Source: Macrothele yani (taxonomy: Eukaryota; Arthropoda; Arachnida; Araneae; Macrothelidae). From it: DNA of 64,000 nucleotides. Positions within the stretch are counted from its first letter, which is position 1, and each line of letters starts with the position of its first letter. Below, piece by piece: positions 44,457 through 53,943 of the stretch. The position numbers and the translations under genes were made by a program. The stretch is from the NCBI GenBank assembly GCA_039090855.1, contig CM077024.1, positions 67,892,594-67,956,593 on the forward strand, in the 5' to 3' direction. Under the pieces are notes generated by a model. It ran no database searches and was not told the DNA's origin. It saw only the letters and a list, made by a program, of their open reading frames with translations.

Positions 44457-44554
44457 GATCTCCCGAAGTGGTGAGTGTCTTTTTTCGTTTCTTATCGTCG
44501 TGTTCATAATTCCTACCGAGCTGGTAGAAGCCTAGTTATCTCGGCGCCATTAAA

Positions 44555-46590
44555 ATGGCGTCATCCGGTGGTGTTGTCAACCCTGACATCACTTCCGGTG
44601 ATCTCGGCACTTTGCCCAGCGGTGGCGGTGTCACGTTGCCCTCCGGGTCTACGTCGACCGTTGGCGGCGTATCGCTTTCCTCCCCTGACGTCACTATTAC
44701 AGCTCTTGCCCCAGCTGCTTCTCATATAGTGACAGAAGATGTCATGGACACTATGGATGAGCCGCCCCGGTGGCGCAGTGGTCTAAGGCGTTGGCCTGTG
44801 ATCATTCGTCCGTAAGGGGTCCGGGTTCGAATCCCGGTTAGGCATGGATGTTGTGTTTGTCTTACGGCACTGGCTCTCTCCCTTCCCTGGAACCAGTGAC
44901 CCTAAATTAGGGACGGGCGACTGCATATAGCCCATTGAGTTGCTCACGGTGGTCGTTAAACCTCCAACCCCCCAAAAAAAAAAAAAAAAAAAAAAACACT
45001 ATGGATGACGGTGCTCCTCTGCCTTCAACCTCCACTTCTACTGCTCCTCGCTCCTATTCTTCAGCGGTAACTTCCCAGAGGCTTCAGCCCATGTCTAATT
45101 CCATGCGAGCGGAAGCCGCAGCTTTAAAACCTCATGTCCGTCGCTCTGGTAATGAGGTTGTGCTCGAAATTCCAGTGGATTCTCCAGCAGGTACTTCTTT
45201 CACCACGGCTACTGAGTTGGGTGTGTGCTTTGAGGCGCTGCCGGACACACCACTCAAAATGTACTCTACTGCTCTGAAACAAAAGTTCTCTCCGTCAGCG
45301 ATACGTCATATGTCGCGCAGAGGGCCGAGTGTCATTGTTTATTTCTTTCATGCGGCAGATGCTACCTCAGTTTTACAGACTGGGCTGATTGTTGGTGATC
45401 ACCAATTATTTCCTGAGCCTGTCGCCCAAAGACCAGTAACGGTCTCGATGTACCCAGTACATCCTGAAGTCACAGATGCTATGCTTTGTGCTTTTCTTAT
45501 GCAATCCGGTCGTGTTGTGGGTAACATTACCACACACTCCGCTGCTCCAAAGGACGAGGATGATCGTTCAATTGAAAGTGCCCGACGAGTTGCACGAGTA
45601 GTATTCTCTTCGGATGAACATATCAAGACTTTTCCTACTCTCTTCACTGTAAAATGCGGAGACCAGATACGACGCATCGACGTTTTGACCTCCTTTCATT
45701 GTCAGACTTGTAAAGCGTATGGCCATCAACGAAGTGAGTGCTTCCGCCGCCCTGCTGTACCTCAGTCTTCGGGACCAAAAGTCACTTGTGACAACCCTGT
45801 TTTCTCCACCCCTGCCGCTTCTCAGGAGGTGTTTTCAGAACTTCATCAACCTGCTCTACCATCGGGCCCTTCTCCACGGGGTCCTGTCCCACAATTGTTG
45901 ACAGTGGACTTTCCTCCTCTGGTGCCGACTGCTCGGCCCACGTTCCTTGCTGCTCCAGCTGACCTGACTGCTGACCTTCATCCTCCGTCGGACGAAGACA
46001 CCCCAAGTACAATTACTGACATGGACTGCCCTACTGCTAGTGACTATTCTGGCAATGACTCTAACCCTACAACTACCAGCAAGCCTGCTCAACGGGAGTC
46101 CTGGAGTGCTCCGCAGTCTCCGCTCCCTCCTCGCACCGGTGCTGCAAGAGGTCGTTCTGTTGACTCATCTTCCCGCTCCTGCTCTCAACGACGTACTTCG
46201 CCACGAATAAGTCGACATCCTGCTGTGATTCCAGGTGCTAAGACTCCACCCCCAGTGCTTTCCCTAGATTCTTTTCTCCGATACCTAGCTGAAGCGAAGG
46301 CGGATATACCGGTAGGTCCGCTTTCTCTTCATAAAATATATGAAGTATTATGCTCTCATAAACATCCTAGATTCTTTAATCAGTTTGTTGCACGTCATAT
46401 GCTTGATCTTCCTACTGTTCTAACCCAAGTTTCTAGTGTGACATCTGTGTTTCGAAATCTTGTGCTTTCCTATCCCGATCTCAAATTTAGTGTTGACAGA
46501 ATGAAGAAGCAAGCGAAGAAAATAGCAGATTCCAGTGCACGTGCGTGTCGACCTGGGAAGGACCTACCGATTCAAGGTGGTCACACTTAA
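44555..46590 (+). pseudogene. LINE ORF1, interrupted by a SINE
   Basis: Starts at ATG 44555 (MASSGGVVNPDITSGDLGTL), reads to 44760, is cut by the SINE, and continues in the frame of 45001 (TMDDGAPLPSTSTSTAP) to a TAA at 46588-46590. RNA-binding, gag-like protein of about 590 residues without the insert. It carries one zinc knuckle, CQTCKAYGHQRSEC (C-x2-C-x4-H-x4-C, about 45702-45743), Pro/Ser-rich linkers and a basic C-terminus (RMKKQAKKIA). Its last 56 nt overlap ORF2. The downstream part is also open through the SINE poly(A), which reads as lysines. Apart from the insertion no lesion was seen. Confidence 0.85.
44761..44995 (+). mobile_element. SINE family 1 inserted in LINE ORF1
   Basis: GCCGCCCCGGTGGCGCAGTG head, GGGTTCGAATCCCGG B-box, GGCATGGATGTTGTGTTTG body, GTTGCTCACGGTGGTCG end and a poly(A) of more than 20 nt. 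Flanked by a perfect 13 bp duplication ACACTATGGATGA (44748-44760 and 44996-45008), which spans LINE codons T-M-D. The best-preserved copy in the window and the youngest event in this nest. Confidence 0.95.
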
Positions 46591-49500
46591 CTGCAGAGGG
46601 TTCTCTGCTTCTCCTAGAAATGCCCTAGTGTATGAGGACTCGCGCATCCGATGCAACCTGCAGGATGCGCCTCTACACGCAGATCTTCTCTTGCTCCAAG
46701 AGACCAATTGCTCTGCTACCACTTTGTTCTCTCGTTGGCGGGCTTGGCCCTACGATTTTCACCATGCTTATCGAGTTGGACGGAATGGTGGCCTTGCAAT
46801 TGGGATCCATCACCGCCTACTCCCTCTGATTTCGACGCCAGTGATTCGTGCATTATATGTGGACAACCTCCAGGTCGTTGTCTTTTGCATTGAAAACGTG
46901 ACCTATCATGTTTTTAACATATATGTCCCGTGTGATGAGCGTCTGTTACCTGATCTTCTCTCCACACTCCGTACAGAGCTGTCACGCATCCCACAGTCTG
47001 AATATATTCTCATAGGTGGAGATTTCAATTGTATGTTGTTGCCGGCCCTTGACCGCAATTCAACCGTTGGCGAATACCGCAGGCAACGTGTATTACAGAT
47101 TTCTCAGCTAGTTGATGATTTTCAATTGGTTGATGCGTTCCGGCATCTACACCCGTCGGAAATCTCTTTTACCTGGCGCTCTTCCATCCATGGCAGCACT
47201 ACGGCAGCACGGCAGAATAAATTTTATGTTTCGACTGCTCTTCTCCCGTCGATCGCAGCTGCTGCCCATCATCCTTCCGCCGCTTCAGACCACAGTGTTG
47301 TCAGTCTGTCAGTGTGTGTTTCTCCTTCACCTTCAAGGACTCGACGAGTATGGACTTTTCCGGACTCGCTCCTGGATGATCAACAATTTTGTGTTGCTGT
47401 GCGTGAGTTCCTCCGTAGTCGTCAGCCCCTTCTTGATACTACGTCAGACGCGATGCAACTGTGGCTCAGTGTCAAACACGACTTGGTCCTTTTTGTACGG
47501 CGCTTCTCCCATGCCTCTCGGAATGAGAGCGATATGAAAATTTCGAATCTACGTGCTCTATTGTCGATGCTCTCTCTTGATGATCCGCAATACCCCGGCT
47601 ATCTGGCAGATCTTCACGCCGTGCTTCTTCCTCGCGCATCCGATGCAGCCTGCAGGATGCATTTCTTGCATCTCTCCCCTACAGCTGATTCTCACGATTA
47701 CTTAACCGCCTTGGAATCTCAACATCGCTCTGCTACATCTTTGCGTCATCTTCGCCTCCAGGATGGTTCCATCACTTCGAACCCATCGAAGCTATGCACT
47801 TTCACTAAACAGTATTTCACCGCTAAGTACAGTGCAGTAACGCAGTCTTCATTCTCATTAGCTTCTCCTCTTCTCTCCTCTCTTCCTCAGGTCCCCTCTA
47901 CTTTATCTACTTCTTTACTTTCCCCTTTCTCTCTTCGCGAACTCCGTGAGGCGTTCGCTACTCTCAATCCTCATGCTGCTCCTGGACCTGACGGCCTTCC
48001 TCTGTCCTTTTATCGTGCATTTCTACCGTGCCTTCTGCCTTTTCTGTCTGCGTGTTTCTCGTCTGCTTTTTCCTCTCCTGCGTTACCGCCCGACTTTACT
48101 TTGGCACACATAATCCTCCTTCCTAAGAAGGGTGACCTCTTGGATCTGGGAAACTGGCGCCCTATCTCCATCCTAAACACTGACTATAAGTTCTATACAA
48201 AACTCTTACCCCGTCGCCTTAATTCTGTTCTCTCTTTCGTTATTTCTCCCGACCAGACATACACTGTGCCTGGTCGGACTATTTCCACTAACGTTTCTCT
48301 TCTCCTTCATCTTCACTTCCTCGCTCGCTCTTTTGATGAACCTCTTGCCTTTCTCAATCTGGATCAAAAGTCCGCTTTTGATAACGTGTCTCACTTTTAT
48401 CTCTCTGCTGTCCTTTCACGATTTGGCTTTCCTGTTGCCTTTTCTTCCGCTCTCTTGGCCCTTTATCAGGGCGCCAGTTTCCATGTTCGAGCGGCCACAT
48501 TTCTAACCGCTCCAATTCCGTTTAAGCGAGGCATCCGGCAAGGATGTCCGCTCTCCGGCCAGCTATTCGCTCTCGCTTTTGAGCCTTTCCTGTTAGCAGC
48601 CCAAAGATCACTCCTGGATGTCCTACCGCCGACAGTGGCTAGTACTCGTCATCATCGGATAATTTTCACCGCCTATGCTGATGATGTGACCTTTTGTGTC
48701 CGGGATGAATCTCAATTTGATCGCCTGTATTCTGTATATCAACAGTATGTTGCAATATCTGGAGCTGCGCTGAATGCCACTAAAAGTACTGGCTTATGGT
48801 GCGGGGCATGGGCTGTCCGCACCGATGCTCCTTGGGGTGCGCAGTGGACAGCCACTACACAGAAGATACTTGGTGCGTATGTCGGTTTGCCCTTGGCTTC
48901 TGCATCTGCCACCTGGACTGCTCTTCTTCCCCGGATACAACGGGCTGCTGCCTACTGGAGTAAGGCCCGCCCTTTCACATCGTTCCGTCAACGAGCAGCC
49001 ATTGTTCGTCGACAACTTATCTCCCTATGTGAATACTCTTGGATGTCGACGGTTGTTCCCGTGTCACAAATGATGACCATCACTTGCCTCTCAACTTCCG
49101 TCATCTGGTCTTCACATCACTGGGTTAAACCTGCCGCGCTTCATCTACCAGCCTCATTAGGTGGCATCCAGCTTCCTGATCCAGCAGTCCTTTATAAAAC
49201 ACATCGCATTATTCATTTCATTCGTCTTGCCACTTCAACTGTTCCGTCCCTTACCGCTACCTTGAATGTTCTTGCTTCTTCTCGTGACCCATCTTTCACC
49301 TTCTTACTGGTTCTGAAGATGGATTCATCCTCTCTTCTTCCGTCCCACCTCCCTTCTGTCCTGCGAGAGGGCCTTTCTCTCTTTCGTTCGCTTCCTCTTC
49401 TCCGTTCATCTCCTTCTTCAACTCTTGATCTTCTAGATGAACCTCTCTTCTTCTCTTCTCTTATTCACCCTCCTAACCTCCCTTACTTTTACTTTCCTCA

Positions 49501-50402
49501 TTGGATCCGCTCTCGTGTGATAACTGTCCGTTCTCTCGTAACTTCTGATCTAACCTGGAGACCTCTTTTCTTCCCTGTTTCTATCTCCAACCATTACTCT
49601 TGCTAACGAATATCTTCTCCTTCGCACAGCGCTTTGGAGCCTCTTTCCACTCCTCGCTTCCCCTGATGGTCTCTTCTCGGTCCCCTCCGCCCCTCTTTCT
49701 CTACCGTTCTTTCTCCTCATTCGTAGCTCCCCGGTTCTAGTTACTTCTATCTCCTCCTCTTCTCTTTATTGGCTCCTTCTTTCCCCTCCCGCACTTCCAC
49801 TTTCTGTTCATTCTGCTTCTCCTTCTCTTCTCCCCGCCATCTGGACAGCCTCTACCCCTCCCCTTTCCTCCCCTCTTGAACTCAATGTCCATTGGCAATT
49901 TCTTCACCTTCGTCTCCCCGCCCCATCAGTACTATTTCGCATGACCCTTCTCACCTCTCCACATTGTTCCTTTTGCCCTGAAGTCAGCGACGTCCAACAT
50001 CAATACCTCTTCTGCCCCGTACTCCTGCCAGTCCTAAACACAGCATTTCGTCTTGCTGATCGAATTTGTGCTCTATCGTTACCATTTCTTGCATATGCTT
50101 GGCTACTCCAAACTAAGCATCCACCTACTCACTTGCCTTCTATGTGCCGTTACATTTTCCTTCTTGTGAAGTTCACTGTATATGCTTTCCATCTTGAACA
50201 ACGCCTCCCTGCTCTTACTCCACCTCCTCAGGAGGCAAGTGCTATCATTCGGAGACGCTTCCTAGCACGGTTAACCACTCGTCTCCGAATGGAGCACTCT
50301 CGTGCTGCCTCAACAAACACCGATAACGTTTTTCAATCCACCTGGGCCCAATCGGCTGGGTGGTTCCATATCCACAATTTGCAGCTACGTCTCAACTTGT
50401 AG
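46535..50402 (+). pseudogene. LINE ORF2: endonuclease-reverse transcriptase with one frameshift
   Basis: From about 46535 to TAA 49604-49606 the frame is open for 1023 codons. The N-terminal APE-type endonuclease has VTLNCRGF, LLLQETNC, GGDFN and ASDHSVV, so its key Asn, Glu, Asp and His positions are present. The RT has PGPDGLPLSFYRAF, LPKKGDLLDLGNWRPIS, LNLDQKSAFDNVSH, KRGIRQGCPLSGQLFALAFE and TAYADDVTFC (catalytic YADD intact). Near 49590 a 1-nt shift moves the frame; it then stays open from 49593 to 50402 and contains the terminal finger HCSFCPEVSDVQHQYLFC. No other lesion seen. No AUG sits at the 5' edge, so translation may depend on the ORF1 overlap (56 nt, +1 relative). Confidence 0.88.
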
Positions 50403-51404
50403 GTGGGATTTTTGTTGTCGCCCACATTCACTGTCACAACTCATGATTTTACGTATTAATTTTGGTGGTATGAGGCTCCTAGGTGGAGTCTCCTTTTTCA
50501 CCCACATGATTCGCTATTTGTGATTATTCTGTTTTATGTGCTATTGGAGATAGCTCACCATGTTTCCCATGTTCTCTTCGATTTTGTTGTGTTTTATGTT
50601 GTATATAATTCTTTCTTCTGCACAGTTTACTGCACACACAATGTCCCCTACATTATGTTGAATATATTTTGAAATTTTATTGTCCCTGTGTATATAATTT
50701 AATGTAAGAAGATGCTCTTCTGAGTACTTTTAGCGATTCTCCCCCTTGTCACTGAATACTTATGTAATATGATGCAAATTTTGAGTGTAGCACCACTGTT
50801 ACATTTCTGTTTTATGAGAAGCTGCCCTTCTGGGTATGCTTAGCGGCTTTCTGTTTTGTCACTGTATTGTTCTGTACATATGATATGACACTTATGAATT
50901 GAATTACTGTTCGATTTCTGTTTTTTGTAAAGTTGCCCTCCTGGGTCCGTTTAGCGTATTTCTCTCTTGTCACTGCATAATTCTGTGCATATAATAAGTA
51001 TTTGTGCTTAATTGTTTCTACCATTTCTGTCATATTTCTAAATACTGTTGCACCTGTTAGTTCCCTCTCACCCATGGTCTTTTATGTGAATTAGTACCTT
51101 GTGCATATTTAATCTTGAGTATGGTAGTAATACTTAATTGGAATTTGTGAATAGTATAGCATCATGTCTTTTCTTGTCTACAATACTGTAGTATACATTT
51201 TCATTTGCATCGCTCGTGCTTTATTGTCTGCCTCTCCATCGCCCTTCGGGGCGAAAATAATTTTATGATTTTAACAATATTTTGTTTTACGTTTCACTGA
51301 AACTTTCCAGTTGTTGTATATACCACTGTATTTATTGGCAGAATTCTACTGTCATGTACATAGAAATGCTATTTTTATTTGAAGAATAAAGACAATTTTG
51401 AAAT
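50403..51404 (+). other. LINE 3' UTR with short tandem-like blocks
   Basis: T-rich. A block GCCCTTCTGGGTATGCTTAGCG-like recurs about every 120 bp (near 50712, 50823, 50934), each followed by TTGTCACTG. No gene. Ends with AATAAAGACAATTTTGAAAT. Confidence 0.7.
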
Positions 51405-52080
51405 GTATATTTTACGAAAATTTTGTATGGGGGGAATTGACCCTGGGCCCCGACCTCTTCCGTCTAGGGTCTAAGTTGGTAAAAGAGTACACTGAGATAG
51501 TATACTAAATTTGGTGGTTCTAAATTGAAAACTAGATTTTACGAAAATGTTTTATGGAGCCCCCTTGACCTAGGGCCCCGACCTCTTCCAAAAACCGTGT
51601 ATGTTCTAAGTTAGAGTACCATGAGACAGTATACCAAATTTGTTGGTTCCAAATTGAAAACTGTAGATTTTACGAAAATTTTGTATGGGGGCCCCTTGAC
51701 CCGGGGCCCCGACCTCTTCCGTCTGTGGTCTAAGTTGGTGTAAGAGTACAATCAGATAGTATACCAAACTTAGTGGATCTAAATTGAAAACTGTAGGTTT
51801 TACGAAAATGTTGTATGAGGCCCCCTTGACTCCGGGCCCCAAACTCTTCCGTTTGTGGTCTAAGTTGGTGTAAGAGTACAATATACAATATATAGTTGGT
51901 GTAGTATACCAAATTCGGTGGTTCTAAATTGAAAACTGTAGATTTTACGAAAATGTTGTATGGGGGCCCCTTGACCCTGGGCCCAGACCTCTTCCGTGTG
52001 TGGTGTAAGTTGGTGTAAGAGTACAATAAGATAGTATACCAAACTTGGTGGTTCTAAATTGAAAACTGTAAATTTTACGA
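51405..52080 (-). repeat. right array of fold-back C, about 5-6 units
   Basis: Reversed orientation relative to 36674-37590: GTATACCAAATTTG(G/T)TGGTT, ATTGAAAACTGTAGATTTTA, TGTATGGGGGCCCCTTGACC, GGGCCCCGACCTCTTCC. 51520-51665 is almost identical to 44325-44456. Confidence 0.85.
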
Positions 52081-52083
52081 AAG

Positions 52084-52188
52084 CATATACTGTATAGTGT
52101 CGACGAAATGAGTTTTCGATGAAGTGGCGTCGACGAAATGAGTTGTCGACGAAGTGAGTTGTCGACGAAATGAACCACTCCCAAATAA
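52084..52188 (-). repeat. right terminal minisatellite of fold-back C
   Basis: About five units of GTCGACGAAATGAGTT type after CATATACTGTATAGTG, ending GACGAAATGAACCACTCCC; AAATAAGC follows at once. Confidence 0.85.
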
Positions 52189-52196
52189 GCACTTCA

Positions 52197-52530
52197 TCCA
52201 GTTGCAAAAGCTAGAGAGTATACAATATACATAAAAACACCTTTACAGTGATGATATAATTAGTACCTATGAAATTCATTATGTATTTAGTTCTAAACAA
52301 GACATAGGTAACTCAAAATATTTACATAATTTATGTAAGGCAACTGATCTTCAGTCCAAAGGTTCACGAGATGCCACTGTGATGACTTGCAGCAACTGAG
52401 AACCACTTGATTAAGGTTTTAAAACTCGATCGGAGATAAATTTCAAATCAGAAACGGATCTGGGTTCTACGGTTTTCATTTGTTTCTTTCTTTGGAGCCA
52501 GTTGCCTTTATTAAGTCCATGTTTTACATA
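52197..52530. other. intergenic, nothing recognised
   Basis: No gene or repeat supported. Confidence 0.4.
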
Positions 52531-53941
52531 CACTGCTGGCCACCCAAAATGCAACACCAAGAAGGAAGCATCCGATTGGCCTGAAATTCGCAGCATGCGT
52601 CGCCCGCGAGAGGACATGCAAACGATTAGCATTGCAGGGCACATACAGATCATGTGCGCCCGGCACGCCACCGAGAAACACTATAAGAAGGGTGCACAGA
52701 AGGCGGGGTGTAAGTAGTCGAAATGTGTTGTGCTGCCGGACCTGTGCATTTGAAGCTTCCTGATGTCTCGTCGCAGAATATGGAAGTCATTCCAGCACGT
52801 TTCGAAGTTCGACAGAGGACAAATAGTAGCTTATCGCGACAGCGGTTTATCGTACCGAGACATCGGCGCCCGTGTGGGACGACATCCAGGCACAGTGAGG
52901 CGAGTATGGATTCGGTAGGTGCAGGAGGGACGGACGGACCGACCGACGTGAGTGCTTGCCACAGCCGCGGCACACCACCGAACGAGAGGACCGGCATGTT
53001 GAGCGGCGGGTATTGACGGCTCGCACCGCCGCATCACGAACGTTAGCGCAGGAATTAGGGTGTGTTGCGCAACAGCCTGTGTCCGCACGTTCCGTTCGAC
53101 GTCGTCTGCAGGAGCGGGGACTTATCGAACGGCGCCCATTGCTCCGATTACCATTGACGTTACACCACCGGCGAGTGCGGCGGCAGTGGGCCGTTGAGCG
53201 CCGCACCTGGACTACGGAAAGGCACGACATTGTCTGCTCCGACGAATCCCGCTTCTGCATGCAACACCACGATGGTAGGATCTGCGTGTGGCGGCACCGC
53301 GGCAAGAGACTGTATGACGCCTGCATTATGCATCGCCATACCGGTCCGTCGCCTGGCGTTATGGTTTGGGGCGCAATTTTATATGACACCCGCACCCTCT
53401 GGTACGCATCGCCGGTACACTCCACAGCCACCGTTACATCTCCGACGTTTTGGAGCCTGTAGTCCTCCCTTACCTACAGGACCTGCCAGCGGCCACGTTT
53501 CAACAGTACAATGCGCCCCCGCACGTGGCACGCGTCGTGCAACAATTCTTCACGGCCCACTAGGTGTCACTGCTGCCGTGGCCCACCTGTTCTCCCGATA
53601 TGCGCCCATCGAACATGGCTGGTCGCCGATCGGCAGCCGAGTGGCACGGCAAGCACCACCCGCGGCTACGCTTGATGAACTGTGGCAACGTGGGGAAGCA
53701 TCCTGGACAGACATATCCCAAGCCCACATCCAAAGCCTTTTTTGTTCGATTCAGCGGCGTGTAGCGGTCGTTATTGCCAGCCATGGGGGCCACACGAACT
53801 CTTGATGTCTGCGTGTTCCGCAAGTCGCACTGGCCTTTAAGCTCAATCGTTTCATCTTCGTATCTGTTGTTATGTGTCCAGTAAATCTGGCTTTGCTATC
53901 TCGTGTCCTTCTTGGTACTGCATTTTAGGTGGCCAGCAGTG
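52531..53941 (+). mobile_element. Tc1-like transposon
   Basis: Inverted ends are CACTGCTGGCCACCCAAAAT (52531 on) and CACTGCTGGCCACCTAAAAT (reversed from 53941), both continuing GCA..ACCAAGAAGGA. TA at 52529-52530 and 53942-53943. GC-rich compared with its surroundings, so probably a recent arrival. Confidence 0.93.
52763..53805 (+). pseudogene. Tc1-like transposase pseudogene
   Basis: Near 52763 the frame MSRRRIWKSFQHVSKFDRGQ starts the usual HTH domain, with GLSYRDIGARVGRHPGTVRR following. A frame change near 53000 leads to an open stretch ending 53462: LTARTAASRTLAQEL, RSVRRRLQERGLIERRPL, IVCSDESRFCMQHHDGRICVW (first Asp) and GVMVWGAI. After a stop, YNAPPHVARVVQQF (about 53501-53542) corresponds to the QDNARPH block with the Asp apparently lost. 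WPTCSPDMRP / IEHGWSPIGSRVARQ (about 53580-53650) is the Glu block split by a frameshift. The end at 53805 is C-terminal. Confidence 0.85.
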
Positions 53942-53943
53942 TA

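Larger units (their letters stand above)
44457..51404 (+). mobile_element. non-LTR retrotransposon (Tx1/L1-like LINE)
   Basis: Two overlapping ORFs, ORF1 with a CCHC knuckle and ORF2 with AP-like endonuclease, reverse transcriptase and a C-terminal Cys/His finger. The element interrupts the sequence GAAAACT|GTAGATTTTACG of the fold-back array: the left junction is GAAAACTG|ATCTCCCG, the right TTTTGAAAT|GTATATTTTACG. It ends after AATAAAGACAATTTTGAAAT without a poly(A) tail. Length about 6.7 kb without the SINE at 44761-44995. RT and finger motifs are closest, from memory, to the Tx1 branch of L1-like LINEs. Little or no target duplication is visible. Confidence 0.85.
36255..52188. mobile_element. 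fold-back C: composite element of about 16 kb with GTCGAC tips
   Basis: The left tip (36258 on: CGGTCTGGTTCACTTCGTCG) and right tip (reversed from 52188: GGGAGTGGTTCATTTCGTCG) both continue as 15-17 bp units of TTCGTCGACACTCA type, then into arrays of a unit of about 125 bp in opposite orientation (36674-37590 versus 51405-52080). AAATAAGC flanks both ends (about 36250-36257 and 52189-52196), a likely 8-9 bp duplication. Inside lie a MULE-like transposase pseudogene, a third tip (43740-43803), a NUMT, fold-back B and a LINE. The outer pairing rests on the duplication; the inner tip at 43803 is an alternative right end. Confidence 0.65.
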
